Shown: positions 24,272 to 33,618 of the stretch, piece by piece
Layout: each line of letters starts with the position of its first letter
Numbering within the stretch: the stretch's first letter is position 1
NCBI RefSeq assembly: GCF_042665195.1
Contig: NZ_JBHTBW010000032.1
Coordinates: 1-64,000, forward strand
DNA: 64,000 nucleotides
Source of the DNA: Laceyella putida
Lineage (GTDB): Bacteria; Bacillota; Bacilli; Thermoactinomycetales; Thermoactinomycetaceae
Direction: 5' to 3'
Made by a program: the position numbers and the translations under genes
Notes under the pieces: model-generated
Database searches by the model: none
What the model saw: the letters and a program-made list of their open reading frames with translations, nothing else
What the model was told of the DNA's origin: nothing

Positions 24272-25792
24272 GTGGTTTCACACGGCACAATGATGAAAAC
24301 GTTTTGGATTCAGGGCTTGGATAAAGCCTTTTATCGTGATATAGAGTTGATTGCCCAGCTCTTTTTTGAAGAGGTGGCTTTGCAAGAGGACGAAGCGCAA
24401 GCCCAGATGCAGTTGCGCTTTACGGTGCGGGAGGATCATCCGATCTTTGCCCGTGTCGTGTTGAAGGAGTTGGCGAGCGGCCAGACATGGCAAGCGGAGC
24501 ACCAACGTGAAGTGAAGGTGGCGTCGGAGAGCAAAGAGTACCGGAAAAAGGTAAAACAAGCTGTCAACTACGTGTTGTTGCAAGTGTTGGAACAGGCTAC
24601 GGGAGTGAAACAGCCGTGGGGGATTTTGACGGGGGTGCGGCCAACCAAGCTGTTGCACTCCATGCTGCTCGATGGGATTGGCATGGACGAAGCGGAGACG
24701 ATTTTAAAGAAGGATTACCTGATTCATCAAGAAAAAATCGATATTTTAAAAGAGATCATCGCGCGCCAGGTTACGGTGCTGCCTGACTTATATGACTTGG
24801 ATAAAGAAGTGAGCTTATATATCGGCATCCCATTCTGTCCCACCAAGTGTGCTTACTGCACATTCCCGGCCTATGCCATTCAAGGGCGCAATGGTTCGGT
24901 TGAAGGGTTTTTGCGGGGGTTGCATGAAGAGATCGCCGCCGTTGGCGCATGGCTTCACGAACGCAACTTGCCGGTGACGACGATTTACTTTGGCGGAGGA
25001 ACACCCACTTCGATCACGGCGGAACAAATGGATGGGCTGTTTGAAGAACTGAAGCGGTCCATTCCCACTTTTGACCGGGTGCGTGAGTTAACCGTGGAAG
25101 CGGGTCGGCCCGATACGCTCGACCCGGAGAAATTGGACTTGATGAAGCGGTGGAAAGTGGATCGGATCAGCATCAATCCGCAAAGCTTCAAAGAAGAGAC
25201 CCTCAAACTGATCGGCCGTCATCACACGGTGAAAGAAACACTGGAAAAATACCAATTGGCGCGTGAGATGGGCTTGACCAACATCAATATGGACTTGATC
25301 ATCGGTTTGCCAAACGAAGGCTTGGACAGTTTCCAGGAAACCTTGAACATGATGGGCGCATTAAGGCCTGAGTCGCTGACCGTGCACACTCTTTCTTTTA
25401 AACGCGGCTCGATCATGACGCAAAACAAAGAGAAGTACCGCGTCGCCGACCGGGATGAAACGGGAGAAATGGTGCGGATGGCGCGGGACTGGGCGAAAGG
25501 GATGGGGTACGTCCCCTACTACCTGTACCGGCAAAAGAATATTCTCGGCAACCAAGAGAATGTGGGCTATGCTTTTCCCGGCTTGGAAAGCTTGTACAAT
25601 ATCATCATCATGGAAGAGCGCCAGACGATTATCGGCTTGGGCTGTGGTGCGGTGAGCAAGATTGTGTCACCGCTCGACGGCAAAATCGGGCGCTGGCCGA
25701 ATCCGAAAGAACCCAAGGCGTATATCGACACATATCAGCGCCATATCATGGATAAATTGAATATGTTGGATAAGGCTTACGGTGTGAAATAA
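24272..25792 (+). CDS. hemZ: HemZ-type radical SAM coproporphyrinogen III dehydrogenase
   Basis: 506 residues, matching Bacillus HemZ (about 500), which has an N-terminal extension of about 170 residues before the radical SAM domain. Seen: CPTKCAYCTF binding the 4Fe-4S cluster, the SAM motif YFGGGTPTS, and INPQSF and IMDLIIGLP-like strands (NMDLIIGLPNE). The enzyme is linked to oxygen-independent haem synthesis, though HemZ itself has been hard to assign biochemically. GTG 24272 follows AAAGGGGG; ATG codons at positions 7 and 8 are alternatives. It complements hemEHY at 5.6-9 kb. Confidence 0.88.
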   Translation: MVSHGTMMKTFWIQGLDKAFYRDIELIAQLFFEEVALQEDEAQAQMQLRFTVREDHPIFARVVLKELASGQTWQAEHQREVKVASESKEYRKKVKQAVNYVLLQVLEQATGVKQPWGILTGVRPTKLLHSMLLDGIGMDEAETILKKDYLIHQEKIDILKEIIARQVTVLPDLYDLDKEVSLYIGIPFCPTKCAYCTFPAYAIQGRNGSVEGFLRGLHEEIAAVGAWLHERNLPVTTIYFGGGTPTSITAEQMDGLFEELKRSIPTFDRVRELTVEAGRPDTLDPEKLDLMKRWKVDRISINPQSFKEETLKLIGRHHTVKETLEKYQLAREMGLTNINMDLIIGLPNEGLDSFQETLNMMGALRPESLTVHTLSFKRGSIMTQNKEKYRVADRDETGEMVRMARDWAKGMGYVPYYLYRQKNILGNQENVGYAFPGLESLYNIIIMEERQTIIGLGCGAVSKIVSPLDGKIGRWPNPKEPKAYIDTYQRHIMDKLNMLDKAYGVK

Positions 25793-25793
25793 T

Positions 25794-25834
25794 CAAAACC
25801 CTCATTTGCTCTCGACGAACAAATGAGGGTTTTG
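25794..25834. terminator. Bidirectional terminator
   Basis: Perfect 15-bp stem CAAAACCCTCATTTG / CAAATGAGGGTTTTG between hemZ and the convergent His/Cys-rich gene. Confidence 0.92.
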
Positions 25835-25852
25835 ATTGCATTGAAGTTGATC

Positions 25853-26074
25853 TTAGCAGTCGCAGTCATCGTCGCAATCGTGGAATTTTTTGCATGGATC
25901 GAAGCAGTGATGGTGGTGGAATTTTTTGCATGGATCGAAGCAGTGATGGTGTTTCTTTCTGCGTTTCTCTTTTTTGTCCTTTTTGACGACAACCACGACG
26001 ACCACTTTGTTTTTGTTCTCGTTTTTGTTTTTGTTCACAATCCACACCCGTGGTTTTTTCTTATGGCAAAACAT
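25853..26074 (-). CDS. Small His/Cys/Lys-rich repeat protein
   Basis: 73 residues; ATG 26074 is preceded by AAGGAGAGG. Not recognised. The first half is very basic with a run of seven valines flanked by Lys/Asn (NKVVVVVVVKK). The second half contains two identical 12-residue blocks, HHHHCFDPCKKF-type, then HDCDDDCDC. Both blocks come from a perfect 36-bp direct repeat at 25880-25951. The His and Cys pattern suggests metal binding or disulfide cross-linking, as in spore-coat proteins; this is inference. Confidence 0.7.
   Translation of the reverse strand: MFCHKKKPRVWIVNKNKNENKNKVVVVVVVKKDKKEKRRKKHHHCFDPCKKFHHHHCFDPCKKFHDCDDDCDC
25880..25951. repeat. Perfect 36-bp tandem duplication
   Basis: Two adjacent identical 36-base units (25880-25915, 25916-25951), each 12 codons of the His/Cys-rich protein. 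Identity at every third base implies a recent duplication. Confidence 0.9.
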
Positions 26075-26210
26075 AAGATCCTCTCCTTATAAAGGTTTTT
26101 TGAAGTAAATCAGATCGTTCAAGATCAATTTCACTTCACAATATAAATATGCGATTTTATAGAAAGAGGAAGGGCAGATAATCTAGGGTGAATGGATTAT
26201 TTTTTATAGA

Positions 26211-26252
26211 AAAAGCCATGTCTTCCCCTAGTTCGGGGAAGGCATGGCTTTG
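26211..26252 (-). terminator. Terminator of the deacetylase gene
   Basis: AAAGCCATG..CTTCCCC pairs with GGGGAAGGCATGGCTTT, with the stop codon in the loop; on the minus strand it ends in TTTTT. Confidence 0.85.
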
Positions 26253-27088
26253 GAGATATTCAACAGTTCCGGTAAGGTCACTAACCGAACCCGGTCTCGC
26301 TTCAGTGTTTGGATGATCGTGTCAAGGGCCTGCACGGAACCGGATAAGTCTTCGCCGGTTCCTCCCGCGGAGTGTTGCAGGATAATGGCCCCCGGTGAGA
26401 CCGATCCCAATACATTGGCGGTCACTTCATTGGCGATGAGACCTTTCCAATCAAGTGAATCCACGTTCCAATTCACGACGGTGTACTGTTTCCGCGCCAA
26501 CCATTTGATTTGTTTCTCGTTGATGGTGCCGTAGGGGGGACGGACGAGCTTGGGAGCATAGCCGGTCAGTTTCTTAAGCATGGATTCCGTTCTCAGGATT
26601 TCGTCGCGGAAATGCTTATGGTTGAGTTTGGGGAGATTGGCATGGTAATAGGAATGGTTCCCGATCACATGTCCTTCAGCCACGATTCGCTTCACGATTT
26701 CGGGATGGAACTGGGCGCGTTTGCCCACCAGGAAAAAGGTTGCCTTTACCCGGTGTTTTTTGAGCATGTCCAATACCTGCGGAGTGAAATGCAGGTCGGG
26801 TCCGTCATCAAACGTAAGGGCGACTTGGCGTTTGGTGCGTGGCCCGCGAATGACAAAAACGTGGGCATATTTGCGCCTCAATTCCGCGAGCGAAGGGGAA
26901 GGCGATTCGCGCACATCCTTCTCTTTCCCGCCCCTCAGCTCGGGAGTGGCCTGCAACGTGACTTCGCCCACCATGGGTTTGGCGGCCTGATGAGTTTCAT
27001 CACCATCAAGTGCGTTGGACTCCTTGCCGGCACATCCGCCACAGAACAGCATGGCCAAGCATGAAGCGGTGCAGAGTAACTGTTTCAC
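26228..27088 (-). CDS. Secreted polysaccharide deacetylase (NodB domain)
   Basis: 286 residues. A short signal segment ends in a cysteine cluster (LFCGGCAGK) that resembles a lipobox, so it may be a lipoprotein. The NodB domain follows from about residue 87: TFDDGP (Asp94, Asp95), HSYYH metal ligands (His145, His149), RPPYG (183-187), and DSLDW and HSAGG near the end. It deacetylates N-acetylated sugars of peptidoglycan or a surface polymer. The substrate is unknown. Monocistronic. Confidence 0.88.
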   Translation of the reverse strand: MKQLLCTASCLAMLFCGGCAGKESNALDGDETHQAAKPMVGEVTLQATPELRGGKEKDVRESPSPSLAELRRKYAHVFVIRGPRTKRQVALTFDDGPDLHFTPQVLDMLKKHRVKATFFLVGKRAQFHPEIVKRIVAEGHVIGNHSYYHANLPKLNHKHFRDEILRTESMLKKLTGYAPKLVRPPYGTINEKQIKWLARKQYTVVNWNVDSLDWKGLIANEVTANVLGSVSPGAIILQHSAGGTGEDLSGSVQALDTIIQTLKRDRVRLVTLPELLNISKAMPSPN

Positions 27089-27188
27089 AATGGTCTCATC
27101 GTCCTTTCAGTGAATGAGATCAGCATGACAGGATGATTTAGGTTCTCTATTGTGGCGTTTCTTATGCAATTTTGGCTAAACAAAATGA

Positions 27189-27237
27189 AACAACCCGATG
27201 TCTGACTCCTGAAGCGGGGTCAGGCTCGGGTTGTTTT
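27189..27237. terminator. Terminator after the decapeptide-repeat gene
   Basis: CAACCCGA and CTGACTCC pair with GGGGTCAG and CGGGTTG around a short loop; the minus strand can use it for the gene at 27245. Confidence 0.75.
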
Positions 27238-27244
27238 GCGCCGT

Positions 27245-30200
27245 TTAATTGCGGAAGCTGTTTTTCTCATCCTCCGGCCCTTCCGGGAACGGGAGGTTGA
27301 TGATTTCCGGTTCGCCAGGCTGATGTTGCGTGGCGGAAGTGGAAAACAGGAGAGGTTCCTCCGTTGTGTCCGAGTTGGATTTTGGCGAAGGCGCATCATT
27401 CGCCTGACGTGATGGGGCGACGGATTGGTGTTGCACGGGTGTGGGATCGGACTGGAAACCGGCCTGGGTGGTTTCGGTCGCTATCCAATAAAGGGCCCCA
27501 TGGAGTTCGGCGGATACGTTCCCCATGCGCTGGACTTGGATGGTAAACGCATCGTTGCCGCATTTCACCAAGGAGGCATGGCAAAAGGGTTGGTTGGTCA
27601 TGGCCACGACAATATAGGATTCAGGGAACGGCTTCGCCAAAGCAATCGTGACGGATTGGCTAGGTGCACCGGCTTGCAGGCGGAATGGCGTGATGCCTGA
27701 AGCCATATGCGGCTGCTGATTGGCCAAAAGGGGCTGAAAGCTCAGTTTCTCGGGTCCAATCGAGCCATCGGCAATTTTCTCCCCGGTAATGCTGTGTTGT
27801 TGCAAATGCCGGCTTTGAATTTGCTCGTTGGCGATATGGGGGGAGAGGATGTTCAGCTCTGCCAAGTGTTTGGACTGAATGGTTTCGTTCGCGATTTTCT
27901 CCCCGGTGATCGCCTTCGCTCGAATATGTTCCGTCCGCACCGTCTGTTCCGCCACGTGTTGGCTCTGAATGGCCCGTTCCGCCAGATGATCGCCGGCAAT
28001 GGCGCCCGCTTGGATTTTGTCGGCGGTGACGGACTGTTCCGCCAAGTGCCCGGTTTGAATCTGGTTTGGCGCGATATGGTAGGCGGTGATGCTGGCTTCC
28101 GCCACATGTTCGGACCGGATCAGGCCCGGGTTCAAGTGGGCTTCTGTGACCGCCTGTTCTTTGAGGTGTTCGGTCCCGATCTGAGCAGGAGCGATGTGGT
28201 TCGCTTGAATGGCGTTGTTGGCCAGGTGTTGGGACTGGATGATGTCCGGGTTCAAGTGGGCTCCTGTGATCGCCTGTTCTTTGAGGTGTTCGGTCCCGAT
28301 CTGGTCAGGAGCGATGTGGTTCGCTTGAATGGCGTTGTTGGCCAGGTGTTGGGACTGGATGATGTCCGGGTTCAAGTGGGCTCCTGTGATCGCCTGTTCT
28401 TTCAGGTGTTCGGTCCCGATCTGGTCAGGAGCGATGTGGTTCGCTTGAATGGCGTTGTTGGCCAGGTGTTGGGACTGGATGATGTCCGGGTTCAAGTGGG
28501 CTCCTGTGACCGCCTGTTCTTTCAGGTGTTCGATCCCAATCTGGTCAGGAGCGATGTGATTCGCTTGAATGGCGTTGTCGGCCAGGTGTTGGGACTGGAC
28601 CACTTGCTTGGTCAGATGGTCGGATGTGATGCTGTGCTGTTGCAAATGGCGGCTTTGAATTTGTTCACCGACGATATGGGAAGAGAGAATGATCTGCTCG
28701 GCCAGGTGTTTGGGCTGAATGGATTCGGGTGCGATTTTCTCGGTGGTGACCGCATGGTTCCGCAGGTGGGTCGTTTCGATCGCTTCCGGTTTCACGTGTT
28801 GGCTTTCGATTTGCTTATCCGCGATGTGCGCGCTAACAACCGCTTTTTCGCACAGGTGGTTGGTTTGGATCGTTTCAGGGGCGATATGGTCGGCTTTGAT
28901 GGCCTTTGCTTGGATGTGTTCCGTCCGCACCACTTCCTCGCCCAGATGCTGGCTGGAAACCGCGCGCTCGGCCAGATGATTGCCCGTAATGGCCTTTGCT
29001 TGGATTTTGGTTGCCGTGACGGCTTCATCCTGCAAGTGTTCCGCTTCAATCTGATTGGGTGCGATATGCGAAGCGTGGATGTTGTTTTCAGCCACATGTT
29101 CGGAGCGGATCGCTTCCGCCGCCACTTTCTCGGCGTTGATCGCTTGGTTCCGCAGGTGGATCGTTTCGATCGCTTCCGGTTTCACATGTTGGCTTTCGAT
29201 TTGCTTATCCGCGATGTGCGCGCTGACAATCGCTTTTTCGCACAGGTGGTTGGTCTGGATCATTTCGGGGGCGATGTGGTCGGCTGTGATGGCGTTCGCT
29301 TGGATGTGTTCCGTCCGCACCGCTTCCTCAGCCACATGCTGGCTGGAAACCGCGCGCTCGGCCAGATGATCGCCCGTAATGGCCTTTGCTTGGATTTTGG
29401 TTGCCGTGACGGCTTCATCCTGCAAGTGTTCCGCTTCAATCTGATGGGGTGCGATATGGGGTGCGTGGATGCTGTTTTCAGCCACATGTTCGGAGCGGAT
29501 CGCTTCCGCCGCCACTTTCTCGGCGGTGATCGCTTGGGAGACGATTTTGTCGGCCGTGATCGCTTCATTTTGAATGTGTTCCGTCAAAACCGCTTCCGAA
29601 CTCAGATGCCGGCTTGACACCACCTCATCGGCCAGATGATCGCCGGTGATGGCCTCTGACTGGATTTTGCTGGACGTGACGGTTTTATCCCGCAAGTGCT
29701 CCGTTTCAATCTGATTGGGTGCGATATGCGAAGCGTGGATGCTGTTTTCAGCCACATGCTTGGAACGGATCGCTTCCGCCGCCACTTTGTCGGTGGTGAT
29801 CGCTTCGCTTGCAATGTGATCAGGACGGATTGCCTCCGGTTTCACATGGTGTCCCTCTATTTGCTCCTCCGCGATATGTTCGCTTTGAATGACCTGTTCG
29901 CCCAAATGGCGGGGCTTGATTGTTTGGGAGGCGATTTTGTCAGCCGTGATGGCTTCGTCTCGAATGTGGGAAGTGAGCACCGCTTCTGGACTCAAATTCT
30001 GGCTTAATACCGCCTCATTGGCAAGATGATAGTAGGTAACGGCTTCAGGCTGGATTTTGTCGGCGGTGACGCTTTCATCCTGCAAGTGCTCCGTTTGAAT
30101 CTGGTTTGGCGCGATATGTTCGGCGGTGATGCTCTCCCTTGCCAGATGGTCGGATTGGATCGACTCGGAGGCGACTTTTTCGGCGGTAATGGCTTCATCC

Positions 30201-31672
30201 TGCAAGTGTTCCGCCAGAATCGCTTTGGGTTTGACGTGCTCACTGTCGATTTGGTTCTCCGCGATATGCAGACCATAAACCGCTTTTTCGTGCAAATGTT
30301 TGGTCTCGATCGCTTGAGGAGCGATTTTATCGTGGGTGACCGCTTGATCTTTCAAATGTTGGGTGTCGATTTGTTTGGCTGCCACATGGTACTCCCGAAT
30401 CGTTGCTTCCGCAATATGTTCTTCATGAATGGCTTGTTCCGCGATTTTCTCTGAAGTGATGATGGAATCGGCAAGATGGGAACCGATGATCTCGCCAAAA
30501 GCGAGGTGGCCTCCATGGATCGCTTGGAACCCGATATGTTGCCTTTCTACGGCTTCGTTTGCCAACTTGCTTCCCGTGACGGCTTCATCCGCCAGATGTT
30601 CCGTGTTCACTTGAGCGTAACCGATATGTTGTTCCAACACCGCTTGTTTATCCAAATGGTTGCTGGTGATGTTGCCAGGCTTGATCTTGCTGGCGGTGAC
30701 GCTTTGATCGGCCAGTTTTTCTTCCGTGATGGCTTGATTGTGCACATGGTGGGTGTCGATGGCTTTGTCGCTGATGTGGCCCCCATGGATGGCCTCGGCG
30801 GCCACTTTGTCGCTGGTGACCGCTTCATTGGCGATCTTGTTTTGCGTGATGGCTGCCGATTGAATCTTTTGGGAAGAAATCGCCTCGTCGGCCAGTTTGG
30901 CGTTGTTGATGCTGTTGTTGGCCAAGTGGGCGGTGCGGATGGAACCGTTTTTGATCTTTTCCCCGCCGATGGCTTGTTCCGCAAGATGTTCGGTTTGAAT
31001 ATGGCCTAACCCTATGTGTTTGCCCAAGATGGCGCGCTCTTTGATTTTGCTTTCGCCGATGCTGTGGTCTTGCAGTTTGCTGCCGGGGATGTCATTTTCT
31101 TTGATGTGCTTGCCCAATACGCTTTCCCGCTTGATTTGTTCACTGCCGATGATGTCGTGATCGAGATGGTAAGCCTTGACCGCTTTGTTGGCGATTTTGG
31201 AGGCGGTCACCGCTTCCGCGGCCAGTTTTTCTTCCGTCACGGACGTTTGATCGAGATGATCGGTGCCAATCGCCCCTTTTTTGATGTTATTTCCATCCAC
31301 GGCCTGATTGGCGATTTTCTCATTGGTGACGGCGCCGTCGGTGAGATCATCCGTATAGATAAAGGCCTGGTTCGACCCTCGTGGATTGCGGGACTTTCTC
31401 TTTTCCGACACTCCCTGTGCGGATGATGCCCGCGCGTGTTGAGTCGTTGAAGAGGATGGGTTCGCGGGTGCTGAAGGTTGGGGCGTTTCCACATCCGGTG
31501 TTGGATTGCCTATTACGGGCTGCGAAACAGTCGGACGGTTCCCGTTGTATATCCATTTGGTGTTGATCGATTCCTCTTCAAGCAGTGACAGTTCATCCAA
31601 TATGCGTTCATCCGTAAGAGGGTCTTTGATGGTCTTTTTCTTGGATGGTGTTATCGGTTTTTTTCTTTTCAA
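27245..31672 (-). CDS. Giant decapeptide-repeat protein with WIAG-like C-terminal domain
   Basis: 1475 residues. TTG 31672 is the start; AAAGGGG lies about ten bases before it. Residues 1-112 are a basic then Pro/Ser/Thr-rich leader without signal peptide or transmembrane helix. Residues about 113-1310 are roughly 120 copies of a 10-residue repeat of pattern [ASQ]-[IV]-x-x-x-[HK]-[ILV]-A/x-x-x, for example AITAEKVAAE, SIHASHIAPN, QIETEHLRDK. Residues about 1311-1400 form a beta-rich domain with ESYIVVAMTN, FTIQVQR and GALYWIATE, like the WIAG-tail domain of Paenibacillus/Bacillales repeat proteins. The rest is a Gln/Pro/Ser-rich tail. Probably a fibrous solenoid on the cell or spore surface. 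DNA-level repeats show ongoing repeat-number change. Confidence 0.8.
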   Translation of the reverse strand: MKRKKPITPSKKKTIKDPLTDERILDELSLLEEESINTKWIYNGNRPTVSQPVIGNPTPDVETPQPSAPANPSSSTTQHARASSAQGVSEKRKSRNPRGSNQAFIYTDDLTDGAVTNEKIANQAVDGNNIKKGAIGTDHLDQTSVTEEKLAAEAVTASKIANKAVKAYHLDHDIIGSEQIKRESVLGKHIKENDIPGSKLQDHSIGESKIKERAILGKHIGLGHIQTEHLAEQAIGGEKIKNGSIRTAHLANNSINNAKLADEAISSQKIQSAAITQNKIANEAVTSDKVAAEAIHGGHISDKAIDTHHVHNQAITEEKLADQSVTASKIKPGNITSNHLDKQAVLEQHIGYAQVNTEHLADEAVTGSKLANEAVERQHIGFQAIHGGHLAFGEIIGSHLADSIITSEKIAEQAIHEEHIAEATIREYHVAAKQIDTQHLKDQAVTHDKIAPQAIETKHLHEKAVYGLHIAENQIDSEHVKPKAILAEHLQDEAITAEKVASESIQSDHLARESITAEHIAPNQIQTEHLQDESVTADKIQPEAVTYYHLANEAVLSQNLSPEAVLTSHIRDEAITADKIASQTIKPRHLGEQVIQSEHIAEEQIEGHHVKPEAIRPDHIASEAITTDKVAAEAIRSKHVAENSIHASHIAPNQIETEHLRDKTVTSSKIQSEAITGDHLADEVVSSRHLSSEAVLTEHIQNEAITADKIVSQAITAEKVAAEAIRSEHVAENSIHAPHIAPHQIEAEHLQDEAVTATKIQAKAITGDHLAERAVSSQHVAEEAVRTEHIQANAITADHIAPEMIQTNHLCEKAIVSAHIADKQIESQHVKPEAIETIHLRNQAINAEKVAAEAIRSEHVAENNIHASHIAPNQIEAEHLQDEAVTATKIQAKAITGNHLAERAVSSQHLGEEVVRTEHIQAKAIKADHIAPETIQTNHLCEKAVVSAHIADKQIESQHVKPEAIETTHLRNHAVTTEKIAPESIQPKHLAEQIILSSHIVGEQIQSRHLQQHSITSDHLTKQVVQSQHLADNAIQANHIAPDQIGIEHLKEQAVTGAHLNPDIIQSQHLANNAIQANHIAPDQIGTEHLKEQAITGAHLNPDIIQSQHLANNAIQANHIAPDQIGTEHLKEQAITGAHLNPDIIQSQHLANNAIQANHIAPAQIGTEHLKEQAVTEAHLNPGLIRSEHVAEASITAYHIAPNQIQTGHLAEQSVTADKIQAGAIAGDHLAERAIQSQHVAEQTVRTEHIRAKAITGEKIANETIQSKHLAELNILSPHIANEQIQSRHLQQHSITGEKIADGSIGPEKLSFQPLLANQQPHMASGITPFRLQAGAPSQSVTIALAKPFPESYIVVAMTNQPFCHASLVKCGNDAFTIQVQRMGNVSAELHGALYWIATETTQAGFQSDPTPVQHQSVAPSRQANDAPSPKSNSDTTEEPLLFSTSATQHQPGEPEIINLPFPEGPEDEKNSFRN
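28141..28620. repeat. Four near-identical 120-bp tandem units
   Basis: Units begin at 28141, 28261, 28381 and 28501. The middle copies differ by only one or a few bases, while the last diverges toward its end. Each is exactly four decapeptides, so reading frame is kept. Confidence 0.9.
28735..29515. repeat. 390-bp higher-order duplication
   Basis: Segments such as CTTTCGATTTGCTTATCCGC recur at 28803 and 29193, a shift of 390 bases or 13 decapeptides, and the flanking sequence stays closely similar across the whole span. Confidence 0.8.
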
Positions 31673-31802
31673 TTTTCTAACCCCTTTCCCTAGGCCAAAT
31701 ACGCTCTCTGATAGTTGTATTCATGAACCGGGCGAATGGAAGCATGTCAACCGGAAAAAAATGGGGGAATGGGGTTTCTTCATTTTTCGTTGAATGGATA
31801 AT

Positions 31803-31855
31803 AAAGAAAATGAGTGGCTGGGGATGACGAATCCAAAGCCACTCATTTTCTTTAT
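31803..31855. terminator. Terminator of treA
   Basis: AAAGAAAATGAGTGGCT pairs perfectly with AGCCACTCATTTTCTTT; overlaps the treA stop on the minus strand. Confidence 0.85.
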
Positions 31856-33516
31856 CTGGTAAAGCGATATACGATCGATTCATAAGGACGTAGAGAAATG
31901 TGTTTATACTCTTCGGGGGAGTTCACATAGTTGGAGATCAGAACTTCACTCTTCCATCCTTTCCAATTCACTTCATCCGGCAAGGTAAATTCCGCTTCTT
32001 CCCCATAGAAGTTATTGACTACCAACAGCGCTTCATTTTCAGTCGAGCGTATATATGCCCAAATACGTGGGTGATCTTTGAGCAGTAATTCGTAATTCCC
32101 GTTTGTAATCACATCAATTGTTTTTCGGAGCTCAATGAGCTTTTTGTAGTGATACAAGATGGAATGGGGATCTTGCATCGCTTTTTTCACATTGATTTCC
32201 TGATAATTGGGTGCTGGGTTAATCCATGGTGTTCCGGTCGAGAAGCCTGCATTTGCCGAATCATTCCATTGCATAGGCGTACGGGAATTATCACGTGATT
32301 TTTGCTTAATCGCCTCCATAATCTCTGCGTGACTCTCACCCTGACGGTTTTTCATCTTATAAATGTTTAGTGTCTCCACATCACGATACTCTTCAATCTT
32401 TTCAAATTGTGGATTGGTCATGCCGATTTCTTCGCCTTGATAGATATAAGGAGTTCCTTGTAACATATGCAAAGCAGTTGCCAACATTTTTGCGGATTCT
32501 TCACGATACCGGGTATCGTTCCCAAAGCGGGAAACAATGCGCGGCTGATCATGGTTGCACCAGAAAATCGCATTCCATCCGCCTCCTTGATGCATCCCTA
32601 TTTGCCATTCAGACATGATTTCTTTCAACCGAAGAAAATCAAAGTCCGCTTTTACCCATTTTTGCCCATCTGGATAATCCACTTTCAGGTGATGGAAGCT
32701 AAATGTCATATTCAACTCTTTTCGATCTGGATTTGAATATTTGATACAGTTGTCGATCGTGGTGGAAGACATTTCCCCTACTGTAATGATGTTTGTCCCT
32801 TCAAACACTTCTCGATGCATTTCCTGTAAAAATTCGTGAACTCGCGGGCCGTCTGTGTAATACTTTCGCCCATCTTGTGTCGCTCCTTCTCCTGTATCAT
32901 TTGGGAAGGATGGTTCCTTTGAAATCAAGTTAATCACATCTAACCGGAAGCCGGACACTCCTTTTTCCGCCCAGAATTTCATCATATTATATACTTCCCT
33001 GCGTACATCTTGATTTTCCCAATTCAAATCAGCTTGGGTTTGATCAAAGAGGTGTAAATAATATTGTCCTGTTGTTTGATCATACTGCCAAGCGGAACCA
33101 CCAAACTTAGATTGCCAGTTATTTGGCTCATCTCGCCAAATATAGAAGTTACGGTACGGATTATCCTTGCTTTTTCTGGCTTCTTGGAACCATTTGTGCT
33201 CAGTGGAAGTGTGATTAACCACAATATCCATCATGATTCCCATATCTCGTTTTTTAGCTTCTGTGATCAGTTCTTCAAACTCCTTCATCGTTCCATAGCT
33301 CTCATCAATTGCATAATAGTCACTTACATCGTAACCATTGTCATGTTGAGGTGACTTGTAAATAGGAGTAAGCCAAAGATAATCCACGCCCAAAAAAGCA
33401 AGATAATCAAGCTTTTCAATGATCCCTTTAAGATCCCCTGTTGATTTGCCGCAGGAGCTGCGGAAGCTTTTGGGATAAATTTGATATACCACGGATTTTT
33501 TCCAATCTTTTTTCAT
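31852..33516 (-). CDS. treA: Trehalose-6-phosphate hydrolase
   Basis: 554-residue GH13 phospho-alpha-glucosidase that splits trehalose-6-phosphate into glucose and glucose-6-phosphate in the cytosol. Seen: WLTPIYKSPQHDNGYDVSDY, DIVVNHTSTEH, catalytic GFRLDVIN (Asp193), the acid/base Glu248 in TVGEMS, and NHDQPR. Length is typical of TreA/TreC (about 550-560). Other GH13 oligo-1,6-glucosidases are similar, but the neighbouring treP and treR decide the name. About 100 bases after treP, so probably one transcript. Confidence 0.95.
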   Translation of the reverse strand: MKKDWKKSVVYQIYPKSFRSSCGKSTGDLKGIIEKLDYLAFLGVDYLWLTPIYKSPQHDNGYDVSDYYAIDESYGTMKEFEELITEAKKRDMGIMMDIVVNHTSTEHKWFQEARKSKDNPYRNFYIWRDEPNNWQSKFGGSAWQYDQTTGQYYLHLFDQTQADLNWENQDVRREVYNMMKFWAEKGVSGFRLDVINLISKEPSFPNDTGEGATQDGRKYYTDGPRVHEFLQEMHREVFEGTNIITVGEMSSTTIDNCIKYSNPDRKELNMTFSFHHLKVDYPDGQKWVKADFDFLRLKEIMSEWQIGMHQGGGWNAIFWCNHDQPRIVSRFGNDTRYREESAKMLATALHMLQGTPYIYQGEEIGMTNPQFEKIEEYRDVETLNIYKMKNRQGESHAEIMEAIKQKSRDNSRTPMQWNDSANAGFSTGTPWINPAPNYQEINVKKAMQDPHSILYHYKKLIELRKTIDVITNGNYELLLKDHPRIWAYIRSTENEALLVVNNFYGEEAEFTLPDEVNWKGWKSEVLISNYVNSPEEYKHISLRPYESIVYRFTR

Positions 33517-33618
33517 AGGAATCCCTCCTAAAAAGCAGAAGGAAAAGACATAGGTCTTTTCCCCGATTCAAATTCTTTTTTCTATAAAATAAGTTTTTTG
33601 ATATAGGATTTTTAACAT

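Noticed and set aside
28141..28620. Regular repeats that might be taken for CRISPR
   Set aside because: Repeats are 120-bp multiples of 30 bases, contiguous without unique spacers, and code for decapeptides in a long frame.
27707..29617. 636-residue open frame on the plus strand
   Set aside because: It is the exact antisense of the decapeptide-repeat gene; the repeated GC-biased codons keep the opposite frame open. It has no ribosome site or known domain.
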